A stretch of 64,000 nucleotides of DNA, taken from assembly GCF_001983935.1 (NCBI RefSeq), contig NZ_CP017641.1, forward strand, positions 6,419,001-6,483,000, given 5' to 3'. The notes under the pieces were generated by a model. It had not been told where the DNA came from, did no database searches, and worked only from the letters and a program-made list of their open reading frames with translations. This stretch comes from Fuerstiella marisgermanici (GTDB taxonomy: Bacteria > Planctomycetota > Planctomycetia > Planctomycetales > Planctomycetaceae). A program made the position numbers and the translations under genes. Shown piece after piece: positions 36,237-44,549 of the stretch (positions are counted from its first letter, which is position 1; every line of letters begins with the position of its first letter).

Positions 36237-37466
36237 ATGTCTCATGGCCTGTCCACCGTAAAGCAGTCACTACTTGACTTCAGTCAACTGAAGGGCAGGG
36301 ACGACGCTACCAGTGAGCGCTGCGGAATCTGGTTTCTTGTGCGCTCATCCGAAAACGGAGGCGACCAACATCGGACTCGTATCGCTGGCGACAGGTTTAG
36401 TGTTGGCAGGCGACTGGATTGTGATCTGTGTGTCGCAGACCCGACAGTCTCGGGAAATCATGCCGCATTCGAATTCCAGGGAGACCGGCTGTTTTTGAGC
36501 GATTCCGGCAGCACAAACGGGACGCTGGTCAATGGTGCCTGCGTAAATGGCTCAACCGAAGTCTTCAGTGGTGATGTCATCCACTTTGGCCAAATGGTGT
36601 ACTCGCTTGACCAGAAACGGTCGCCGCAAAAACCATCCGGCAACCCTGCGACAAAAACACAGTTTGCCACCGCGCCTGAAAACGCAATTCTGTTTCGAGG
36701 CTTCGACCAACTACTCAATCGCCCGGACATTGAGCCCTATTTTCAACCGGTTGTGGCGTTCGCAAATGGGGCCACCGTCGGCTACGAAGTTTTGGTTCGC
36801 AGCAAACTCAAGGGGCTGGAGTTTCCCGACCGAATCTTCCGCATCGCAAATCTTCGACATGCCGAAGTAAAGCTCAGCGAAGTCTGTCGCTCGGAAGGAT
36901 TGCTCTCCGGAATTCAACTGGACCCGCTTGGCTGCTATTTCCTGAATACTCACGCTGTTGAGGTTGGTACGCCGCGGTTGTTCGAATCGCTGCGTGAACT
37001 ACGCGACGACTACCCGGAGACGTCGATCGTCATTGAGATTCACGAAGCTGCAATTACATCAGTGGCCTACCTAACGGAGCTGCAGGCGGTGCTTCGCGAT
37101 CTGAATATTGATCTGGCCTACGATGATTTCGGTGCTGGCCAGGCTCGCCTGATTGAGCTGTTTGAAGTCCCGCCAAAATACCTGAAGTTCGACTTGTCCT
37201 TCGTCCGCGGCCTGGAGAATGCATCGAAGCCGCATCGAGCCAGTGTTCGTTCGTTGCTGAATATGGTTCACGATCTGGACGTGATCGCATTGGCAGAAGG
37301 CGTCGAAACACAGGTACAGTCTGAGATCTGCGAAGAGCTGGGATTTGATCTCGTTCAGGGTTACCTCTTCGGCCGACCGCAGCCTCGCGAATTCTGGCAG
37401 GAAAAGATGAGCTCCATGGCGACGATGGAAGTCGAAGCAATGGCTGGTGCCAATCGAAAAGTCTGA
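36237..37466 (+). CDS. FHA-EAL domain protein (candidate c-di-GMP phosphodiesterase)
   Basis: 409 residues. Residues ~45-125 are an FHA domain: FSVGRRLDCDL, VSGNHAAFEFQGD and DSGSTNGTLVNG are the phosphothreonine-binding loops. Residues ~155-395 are an EAL domain; the signature is EVL rather than EAL (GYEVLVRS), but the other active-site positions can be matched: N in YFLNTH, E in VIEIHE, DD in AYDDFGAG, K in YLKFDLSF, E in LAEGVET and Q in VQGYLFGRP. Hence hydrolysis of c-di-GMP is plausible. The FHA domain could link its activity to the Ser/Thr kinases abundant in this genome. Confidence 0.9.
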   Translation: MSHGLSTVKQSLLDFSQLKGRDDATSERCGIWFLVRSSENGGDQHRTRIAGDRFSVGRRLDCDLCVADPTVSGNHAAFEFQGDRLFLSDSGSTNGTLVNGACVNGSTEVFSGDVIHFGQMVYSLDQKRSPQKPSGNPATKTQFATAPENAILFRGFDQLLNRPDIEPYFQPVVAFANGATVGYEVLVRSKLKGLEFPDRIFRIANLRHAEVKLSEVCRSEGLLSGIQLDPLGCYFLNTHAVEVGTPRLFESLRELRDDYPETSIVIEIHEAAITSVAYLTELQAVLRDLNIDLAYDDFGAGQARLIELFEVPPKYLKFDLSFVRGLENASKPHRASVRSLLNMVHDLDVIALAEGVETQVQSEICEELGFDLVQGYLFGRPQPREFWQEKMSSMATMEVEAMAGANRKV

Positions 37467-37573
37467 GTTGACATCCTGACCTGCGAATGAAGATAGACCG
37501 GGCGTTTCAGGGGCCGCAAAAGTCACTCTGCAGCGCCGGAGAATCAAACCGTTTCGGCGATACTGACATCTCG

Positions 37574-39274
37574 TCAGTACCCAGCCGCATGCCCGTCCTT
37601 ACGAGATTCCGACGCGCCAAAGTAGACGTCTCGATCGGCGTCGTAGCGGATGGCCTGATAGCCACCGAAACTCCCCGGGGCGGGCTTCAGCTTGTGGCCT
37701 CGCGCTTTCAGCGCTTCTCTTGGTTTTTTGCCAAACCCGCTCTCCAGAGCCACCGTGCCTCCATCCGTCATCTGGTCGCCAGTCGGCTGAGATGAGCCTT
37801 GGTGAAGGATTCTGGGAGCGTCGCCGGCTTCCTGAGTGTTCATCCCGAAATCGATCATGTTGACGATGATCTGAACATGAGCCTGTGGCTGAGTCGCTCC
37901 GCCCATTACGCCGAAACTCATGAACGGCTTACCATCCTTTGTGACAAACGCTGGAATGATCGTGTGGAACGGGCGTTTCCCCGGTGCGTAAGTGTTGAAG
38001 CGTCCTTCGGCCAAATCAAACAACTGACCGCGGTCCTGAAGGCAGAAGCCCAGCCCGTCCGGACACATGCCACTTCCAAATCCTCGATAGTTGCTCTGAA
38101 TCAGGGAGACCATGTTGTGGTCCTTGTCCGCCACGGTCAGGTAAATGGTGTCACCTTCCTCAAGTGCGTGAGGAAGACCGACGGAGTACTCCGCCGCAGC
38201 CTTATTCGAATTAATCAGCTTGCGACGTTCGTTGGCGTATTCCTTTGAGATCAACTTCTGCACCGGGACTTTGGCGAAGTCCATGTCTGCGTATAGGCGA
38301 GCTCGGTCTTCAAACGCCAGCTTCTTGGCTTCCACAAACCAGTGGAGGTGGTCGGCGCTGCCGAATCCGGCCGTCTTCAGGTCATAGCCTTCCAGCACAT
38401 TCAAAATCTGCAGCGCGGCAATGCCCTGGCCGTTGGGCGGTAACTCCCAGACGTCGTAGCCGCGATAATTGGCTGACACCGGTTCGACCCATTCCGAGCG
38501 ATGACTGGCAAGATCTTCGTAACTCAGAAAACCACCGTGCTTCTGCATGAAGTCGGCAATCGTGTGAGCGATCTCACCTTTGTAAAATGCGTCGCGGCCT
38601 CCAACGGCGATTTGCTTTAATGTGGCGGCGAGCATCGGGTTGCGAAAAATGTCGCCGGTGGCCGGGCCCTTGCCATTCGGAAAGTACGTCTCAAGAAAGC
38701 CCGGATATTTGCTGAGAGTATTCCTGCTGCCTCGCCATCCAGCTGCGATCACTTCAGAAACCGGAAAGCCCTCTTCGCAATAGCGAATCGCCGGAGCCAG
38801 CACATCCTTCATTGGAAGCTTTCCGAACTTACCATGCAGTGCAAACCAGCCGTCCACGCAACCTGGCACGGTGACCGGCAGCGGACCAAACGGTGGAATG
38901 GACTCCAGGTCTCGTTTTCGAAATTCTTCCAGCGTGAGACTTGCGGGCGACCTGCCGCTGGCGTTCAGTCCGTGCAGTTTCTGGGTTTTCGAGTCCCACA
39001 CGATGGCAAACAGATCTCCGCCGATTCCGTTGCCGGTCGGTTCCATCAGCCCCAGAGTTGCGTTGGCAGCGATAGCGGCATCGACAGCCGATCCACCCTG
39101 CTTCAGAATGTCGAGCGCAACTTGAGTCGCCAGCGGTTGGCTGGTGGCGGCCATCCCGTGACGAGCGATCACTTCCGAACGAGTGGCAAATTTTCGACCT
39201 GTCGGACGGTCACCGGCGTGGCAGGAATGAACAAGAAGCGACACCGCAGCGAGTAGATGGAGTAGTTGTTTCAT
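37574..39274 (-). CDS. ggt: Gamma-glutamyltransferase, periplasmic
   Basis: 566 residues with signal peptide MKQLLHLLAAVSLLVHSCHA. GGT motifs: GGSAVDAAIAANATLGLMEP, TGNGIGGDLFAIVW, and the autoprocessing site EEGDTIYLTVADKDHN, in which the Thr would become the N-terminal nucleophile of the small subunit. SNYRGFGSGMCPDGLGF and GVMGGATQPQAHVQ belong to the small subunit. It cleaves or transfers the gamma-glutamyl group of glutathione-like compounds. Stand-alone gene. Confidence 0.93.
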   Translation of the reverse strand: MKQLLHLLAAVSLLVHSCHAGDRPTGRKFATRSEVIARHGMAATSQPLATQVALDILKQGGSAVDAAIAANATLGLMEPTGNGIGGDLFAIVWDSKTQKLHGLNASGRSPASLTLEEFRKRDLESIPPFGPLPVTVPGCVDGWFALHGKFGKLPMKDVLAPAIRYCEEGFPVSEVIAAGWRGSRNTLSKYPGFLETYFPNGKGPATGDIFRNPMLAATLKQIAVGGRDAFYKGEIAHTIADFMQKHGGFLSYEDLASHRSEWVEPVSANYRGYDVWELPPNGQGIAALQILNVLEGYDLKTAGFGSADHLHWFVEAKKLAFEDRARLYADMDFAKVPVQKLISKEYANERRKLINSNKAAAEYSVGLPHALEEGDTIYLTVADKDHNMVSLIQSNYRGFGSGMCPDGLGFCLQDRGQLFDLAEGRFNTYAPGKRPFHTIIPAFVTKDGKPFMSFGVMGGATQPQAHVQIIVNMIDFGMNTQEAGDAPRILHQGSSQPTGDQMTDGGTVALESGFGKKPREALKARGHKLKPAPGSFGGYQAIRYDADRDVYFGASESRKDGHAAGY

Positions 39275-39508
39275 TGGTGGAACCAGATGCCAGATGGTGA
39301 ATGAGTCGGCAGGGTGGCACTGTCTATTCTATAGAACGGAGCGAGGTTGACGTGTGCCACTGGGCAGAGTCAGTGGCACGTAGGGTTTCCGATCCGCTCA
39401 TTCCCGCCGACAGCGTCTCCCGCCGTAATGTGTGCATTCCAGCTACGACTCGCTCACCGTTTCTTCAACTCTGATCCTTACCCAAATGGCTTCCACCAAC
39501 AACCAAGC

Positions 39509-39994
39509 TTATCCGTCCGTGAGAACAACTTTTCGACGTGTTAAGAACTCGACAGGCAAATAAGCCAATCCCGACAAGATAACCAAGAGGTCAACTCCGA
39601 AATTGGCGATACCTCGAAATGAATCTTCGTAGGTGTCGGGAAAATCGGGTGGAAACGCAACTAAGAACAGCACTAGGTACAGAACGACAATCACATGCAC
39701 CAAGCCTGTAAGCATCCAAATCGCATAGGCTTCTTGCTTCGGCATACTCGGTTTAAACTGACTCGCGGATGTATCTTGATCGATTGAAAACCAAAAACTC
39801 CCGAACGCAGCGAGGACGGGCAAGTGAATGAAGATCGTTCTAACTGCTACATCACTGGCCTCTTGGCGGTTTACGCCCAAGCTCGGAACAGCTCCAACCA
39901 CAAAGAAGAAACTGACATAAACAACCATCATCGCACACCAAGCTGCGAAAATCCAAAAGCGAATGCCCTTCGTGTTATAGGATCGGCGAGCCAT
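39509..39994 (-). CDS. Four-helix membrane protein of unknown function
   Basis: 161 residues with hydrophobic segments at about 11-37 (FWIFAAWCAMMVVYVSFFFV), 52-69, 90-114 and 131-150. No family recognised. The ATG at 39994 directly follows the TAG (39995-39997) of the upstream secreted-protein gene, so the two were translationally coupled. That gene is now split by IS3, so expression of this one may be lost or altered. Confidence 0.7.
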   Translation of the reverse strand: MARRSYNTKGIRFWIFAAWCAMMVVYVSFFFVVGAVPSLGVNRQEASDVAVRTIFIHLPVLAAFGSFWFSIDQDTSASQFKPSMPKQEAYAIWMLTGLVHVIVVLYLVLFLVAFPPDFPDTYEDSFRGIANFGVDLLVILSGLAYLPVEFLTRRKVVLTDG

Positions 39995-41079
39995 CTAGTC
40001 TCCTAATAGTGCGGTTCGTAGTAGCTTGAACAATACGATTTCAAAATTGTCAAACCGCTCTGCGACGGAGCGGCCACCACCCGCAACGAGCACACGACTG
40101 CCGGTGTCGCCACCATTCAATCCGACTTGATACGGTACATTCACGCGATATGAATCGACACAAAGGCCGTCACGCAACTGTCCAGAATGAACTGTTCGAT
40201 GTTTCCAGACTATTTGCTCAATGGTCTGAGATCGGCTTCGGGTACCGAAACTTGTTTCGACAGAGACGTCAAGCTCCTTAACGCCCGTTGGTTTCGCCGT
40301 AATTTGGGCCTGCCAGTAATAGCGAAACGCGTTTGCTGAGTAGAATTGGATTGGTTGTGTCGTGACGACTACAGTGCGCTCGTCGGACTGTGTCCGACGG
40401 ACCTCTACGAACGACCGTTGTGGCAGAGACACTGATTTGATTGCGGTAGACAGTTCATCAGTGGGGGAGTTCAGGGAATCAGAGAACAACACTCCCACAT
40501 TCTGCAGATCAAATGAACCGTCATGCCAGTATTCGTCGGCGAATCCTCCTCGGAATGTTATCTGTCGAGCTTCAGTCTGCCAACCAATGTATCCATTCAG
40601 AAGCGAATCATCGGGAAGTCCGAGTTCATGGGCTAGCGACGCATTAAATGGCGTATTCGGGAGGCCAAACCGAAGTTGATTTTCTTCCCGATACCACACC
40701 AAGTCAATTACGTCACGTTCGCCGGCCAGTTCCCTAAGGTCCGGAGCAATGCTGTTCCATTCAAGTTCTACAGCGAATGCTTCATCGTCACTAGAAACTG
40801 TGCCGGCACTAATTAAATTCAAGTTTACTGACTTTGCCTTCACCAAAGTTTGCAATCTCGCTGAGTTGGTCAGTTTGAGTCGACGACTGCCATTCGGTAC
40901 GAGCCACTCCTTAAACGGTTCGTTCTTGTCTTCGTGGTAAGAGAAAAAGATCCTGAAATTCCCTGACTTCATAGACGGTTTTTTTTCAAAAGCCAGCCAC
41001 CACTCATCCCCTTCTAAATCGACGCCGCGGTAGAGGTAGCAATCCACATTGATTCCCTCAGGCAATGTAAACGAATGCG
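39995..41079 (-). pseudogene. Secreted protein of unknown function, C-terminal part (split by IS3)
   Basis: Beyond the IS, the frame continues as HSFTLPEGINVDCYLYRGVD and runs about 360 codons to TAG at 39995. The body is rich in beta-prone segments (DVIDLVWYREENQLRFGLPN, YWQAQITAKPTGVKELDVSV). No known family. It contains a start-like codon at 41065 but no ribosome-binding site that I can see. Together with 42358-42565 it forms a gene of about 430 codons, tightly coupled to the membrane protein at 39509-39994. Confidence 0.8.
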
Positions 41080-41114
41080 TGAGGTGGTACAGGTTTCAGG
41101 GACAGGTCATTCTC

Positions 41115-41939
41115 TTATTTTGGGAGATTGATGATCTGTTCGAACTGAGCTGGCGACCTGTAATCGAGGCTGGAGTGTCTGCGTTCGTGAACGTAGTAGC
41201 GGACGTATTTTGACATCTCTCTTCTTGCCTCTGCCTTGCTTTGGTAATCGGTCATTTCGAGTTCGTTCTTGATCGTTCCGAAGCAGCTTTCCATGGATGC
41301 GTTGTCATAACAGTTGTCAGCACGGCTCATGCTTTGTGTGATTGCTGCCCGACGAAGAATTGATCGGTATTCATTGCCAGCGTACTGGCCGCCTCGATCC
41401 GTGTGGTGAATCAATCCAACGTCAGGCTGTCGTTCTTTGATGCTCGAACGCAGTGCTTTGAGGACCAGCTGTTCCGTCATGTTGTTATCCAGATGCCAAC
41501 CAACGATCCGCCGGGAAAACAGATCCATCAGCATCGCCATGTAGCAAAACGTCCCGTCAGTCAGCGGGATGTAGGTAATGTCTCCAACCCAAATTTGATT
41601 GATCGTTGTTGGGGCGTCCGCATCGAGCAACAGGTTCGGCGAATAGCCCAGTCGATGACGGCTGTCTGTCGTTTTTGGAACGAACGACTTCGGCTGAATT
41701 GCCTTTAATTTAAGGGCTTTCATGACATTCGAGACCTTCCTGCGATCACAGGGAAGTCCCATTTCCTTGAGGTCTTCGGCAATGCGACGAGCCCCGTAGC
41801 GGCGGCGGTGACACTTAAAGATGACTCTTATCAACGGAGCCAGTTGAGCATCCTGTTCTTCAAAGATCGTGGGCTCAGCAGTCTGCCAGGCATAAAACGA
41901 AGTTCGGTTCACACCGAGATGACGACAGACTTCGGCCAC
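41115..41939 (-). CDS. IS3 transposase OrfB
   Basis: The frame is open from the frameshift site near 42020, with an internal GTG at 41939. HTH_21-like RRRYGARRIAEDLKEMGLP and integrase core; DDE residues in QIWVGDITYIPL, IHHTDRGGQYAGNEY and SMESCFGTIKNELE. Close to the IS2/IS150-like branch by its motif HSSLDYRSPAQFEQ. Intact. Confidence 0.94.
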   Translation of the reverse strand: MAEVCRHLGVNRTSFYAWQTAEPTIFEEQDAQLAPLIRVIFKCHRRRYGARRIAEDLKEMGLPCDRRKVSNVMKALKLKAIQPKSFVPKTTDSRHRLGYSPNLLLDADAPTTINQIWVGDITYIPLTDGTFCYMAMLMDLFSRRIVGWHLDNNMTEQLVLKALRSSIKERQPDVGLIHHTDRGGQYAGNEYRSILRRAAITQSMSRADNCYDNASMESCFGTIKNELEMTDYQSKAEARREMSKYVRYYVHERRHSSLDYRSPAQFEQIINLPK

Positions 41940-41989
41940 GTTTCCATGACCTTCCTGAACAATCGCTTCAACGGCCGCATAGACGTCAG

Positions 41990-42292
41990 CTATTCGTTGC
42001 GGCCGAAAATAGCCAACGCTTTTTTTAGTATGTCCCTCTCACGTTCGACACGCCGCAGATCGGCTTCGAGGTCCTTGACCTTAGCCTCCAAAGAGCTTGC
42101 CACTGGACCACTTTGTTCCAGCTGCTCCTGTTTCCAGCGATACAAAACGTTGACGTTTGAAATGCCCAACCGGTCCACAACCTGAGGAGCCGTGTACCCA
42201 TCCAGAAGCAGCTGCACGGCTTCTTCTTTGAACTCATCCGTGTACTGACGGCGAGACGATTTCTTGACTGATGTTTTTTTCTTCCGAGACAT
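41990..42292 (-). CDS. IS3 transposase OrfA
   Basis: 100 residues: a basic start (SRKKKTSVKKSSRRQYTDEF), helix-turn-helix (YTAPQVVDRLGISNVNVLYR) and a zipper helix (LEAKVKDLEADLRRVERERD). Near its end the minus strand reads A7 (42026-42020) in the codons CTA AAA AAA GCG; a -1 slip gives KKSVGYFRPQRIADVYAA and joins OrfB, the usual way of making OrfAB. Confidence 0.94.
   Translation of the reverse strand: MSRKKKTSVKKSSRRQYTDEFKEEAVQLLLDGYTAPQVVDRLGISNVNVLYRWKQEQLEQSGPVASSLEAKVKDLEADLRRVERERDILKKALAIFGRNE
42020..42026 (-). promoter_or_regulatory. Programmed -1 frameshift site (A7)
   Basis: Seven consecutive A on the minus strand within the 3' end of orfA. The -1 frame is open from here through orfB. 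This type of slippery run is the standard control of IS3 transposase synthesis. Confidence 0.8.
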
Positions 42293-42357
42293 CCTGAGGT
42301 CCTTTCTACGGACTCAGAATAAGAGATTCACGTGTCCCTGAAACCTGTACCACCTCA

Positions 42358-42565
42358 GCGAACCTCGATAGTGCAGTAAATCGTCTTGCACTTTGTCCGT
42401 GCCGAACCACTTGTAATGCGCCACGCCAGTAACTGAGCCAGGGCCAATTTCGAAGCGATTATCATACCCGAATTCATTGTTCGAGAAGCAGACAGACGTG
42501 GGAGGGCCCTCCGCTAAACTTGCCGAATTGAGAAGGAGCACAAGAATGATCTGAGCTGGCTTCAT
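42358..42565 (-). pseudogene. Secreted protein of unknown function, N-terminal part (split by IS3)
   Basis: ATG at 42565 with a signal peptide (MKPAQIILVLLLNSASLAEG). The mature start reads PPTSVCFSNNEFGYDNRFEI and ends DDLLHYRGS at the IS3 junction. Translated through the IS end it adds about a dozen foreign residues and stops at 42314. The true continuation is at 41079. Confidence 0.85.
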
Positions 42566-42782
42566 CGCAGTGACGCCTAGGGTAAGTAATTTTTAGTACA
42601 CTTTGGGGTGACCACTGTACTCACATCCACAGTGTTGTTCAACAAACATGCCCATGACCCGTAGATAGTGGCACGTGGGCGTCCTGATCCGCCCCTATAC
42701 GATAGTGTGATTCGCAGCATTGCCAACGCCAGCAGCCTCTGTTGTTTCACATTCACTATTCAACACGTTGGCACTGTTGAGC

Positions 42783-44353
42783 GTAGCTGTCCATTTCAGC
42801 TTGGAGACTGGTCTTTTTCTGTCGGTTAGATTTTGATACGACAGGTGGATGGACACGGATGTCAGTCAGATCATCGCTGTGGAAGTGAAGCAGCTTGTGC
42901 TTAGCCTGCAGCGTGAGGTTGCGGAGCTGCGGGACGAGAACCGGCGGCTGCGTGATCGGATTGAAGAGCTCGAAGGTAAGAACCCCACAGAGCGACTCGA
43001 CGAGGCGTTTTCGGTGACGGCGGAAGAGAGACGCCGCGCTGAAACGGGCCGCCGAAAAGGTCGCAAAAAACAATCCTCGGCGCGTCGCGGTCGTCGCACA
43101 ACCGAGCAGAAAGCGGACAACGCCGAACGACGCGAACTCATTCTGCCGGAAGGTTACAACGTCGCAGAGTGCCGTTTCGTTCGGGAACGTTTCGTCTGGA
43201 GAGTGATCAACGGCCAAGCCGTGCAGGTCGTCTATGAAATCTATCACGGCCCCAACGGCGAGAAATCCGAAATTCCGGGCGTGTGGCCGCGGTCCGAATT
43301 CGGCATTGAAGTTCATATCGCGCTGGCTCGCATTGTGACCATCACGGGACTGTCGATCGACAAGACGTGTGCATTGATTGAATTCTTCTGGAATCTGCCG
43401 CTCGGCAAATCCCAGGCGGACGCTCTGTTGAATCAACTGGCACGGCGTTGGGAACAGGAATTCGAATCTCTGTGTGACCTGATGGCGTTCAGTGCGATTG
43501 TGCATGCAGACGAAACCAGTTGGAGTATCAACAGCGTGTGGGCTTTTTTGTCGGAGAAGGCGCGCGTGCTGATCTTCGGATGCCGCAAAGACGGCGACAC
43601 ACTGGCTCAGATCCTGTCGAAAGAGTTGTTTGGAGGCGTGCTTGTTTCGGACGATGCGGCCGTGTACCGAGGTTTCAGTCACGCACAGAAATGCTGGGCT
43701 CACCTGCTGCGGAAGGCCATCCGTCTGACGCTGCTGAAGCCGGACAACGAAGAGTACCAGCGACTGCTCGACGGCCTGCTGGAAATTTTCTACGCGGCCA
43801 AACGCCACGCCGCCGATGGTCGTCTTGGCGATGCCGGTCGTGCGGCGAAGGTCGATGAACTTGATAACACGCTGGCGGCTCTGCTGGTGCGTTACTGCGC
43901 CGAGGATTCCGATGTTCGGGCGGCCGACTTCGGCAAGGATTTTGACAACCTGGTCTCAGAACTGATTCGGCTGATGACGGAAGAGGAGTTGTTTTGTTTT
44001 GTGACAAGCCCGGCCGCGCCAGCAACGAACAACGAAGCGGAACGCAGTCTTCGCGGCGCGGCCATGGACCGTCGCACAGGTCGAACGAGCAAAACATCGA
44101 AGGGAGCCCGTCGCCGCAGCATTCTTACAAGCGTCCTGGAATCGCTGAATCTCCATCTGAAAACACCAACGCTCAGTTCCGTGGTGGCCGAGGTCATGAC
44201 GTGGCAGCAGGATGGATTCAGTCTGTTTGATCGACTGAAACTTGAAGTCGGCCTGACCTCCGCGCCGCCCGGTCAGTCGCGACTGTCCAAACTCGTCCCC
44301 GCCAACTGAACACCACACCTCACGCTGCGCACCACGCGGAAATGGACAGCTAC
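42783..44353 (+). mobile_element. IS66-family insertion sequence, copy 2
   Basis: 1571 bp, the same length and ends as the copy at 10206-11776 but on the opposite strand. Flanked by the perfect 9-bp repeat ctgttgagc (42774-42782 and 44354-44362). It landed in non-coding DNA between the secreted-protein gene and a PQQ-like gene. Confidence 0.95.
42849..44309 (+). CDS. IS66-family transposase (copy 2)
   Basis: 486 residues, identical in protein sequence to the product of 10250-11710. The only nucleotide difference I noticed is the synonymous GAG at 43623-43625. Intact coiled coil and DDE motifs as in copy 1. Confidence 0.95.
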   Translation: MDTDVSQIIAVEVKQLVLSLQREVAELRDENRRLRDRIEELEGKNPTERLDEAFSVTAEERRRAETGRRKGRKKQSSARRGRRTTEQKADNAERRELILPEGYNVAECRFVRERFVWRVINGQAVQVVYEIYHGPNGEKSEIPGVWPRSEFGIEVHIALARIVTITGLSIDKTCALIEFFWNLPLGKSQADALLNQLARRWEQEFESLCDLMAFSAIVHADETSWSINSVWAFLSEKARVLIFGCRKDGDTLAQILSKELFGGVLVSDDAAVYRGFSHAQKCWAHLLRKAIRLTLLKPDNEEYQRLLDGLLEIFYAAKRHAADGRLGDAGRAAKVDELDNTLAALLVRYCAEDSDVRAADFGKDFDNLVSELIRLMTEEELFCFVTSPAAPATNNEAERSLRGAAMDRRTGRTSKTSKGARRRSILTSVLESLNLHLKTPTLSSVVAEVMTWQQDGFSLFDRLKLEVGLTSAPPGQSRLSKLVPAN

Positions 44354-44549
44354 CTGTTGAGCCCGTCGAACAATAAGACCTTGAAACTTTACGTGTGCCA
44401 CTGGTTTTGAACGTGACCCATATTCACGCCGAGATGTGGCACTGGCAGGGCCGGCGAAGAAGTCAGAACTTCACAGCCAGGTGAAGCCTCACGATGTGTG
44501 ATCAAAGACATGCGTGCCGATCGAGGCGTTTAAGGTCTGTCGTTTTCTA

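Larger units (their letters stand above)
41080..42357 (-). mobile_element. IS3-family insertion sequence (second type)
   Basis: 1278 bp with long inverted ends, tgaggtggtacaggtttcag at 41080 and its complement ending at 42357. Flanked by the 3-bp duplication gcg (41077-41079 and 42358-42360). Contains orfA, a run of seven A and orfB. Removing the element and one gcg restores the reading frame of the host gene exactly, so this is a recent insertion. It is clearly different in sequence from the IS3 element at 8322-9633. Confidence 0.95.

Noticed and set aside
39995-41065. The 356-codon frame as a complete gene starting at 41065
   Set aside because: The true start with a signal peptide lies beyond the IS3 element, and the frame joins exactly when the 3-bp duplication is collapsed.
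42756-43808. 350-codon frame antisense to the IS66 transposase, also seen at the other copy
   Set aside because: Long antisense frames are common opposite GC-rich transposase genes; it crosses the IS end and changes with the flanking DNA.
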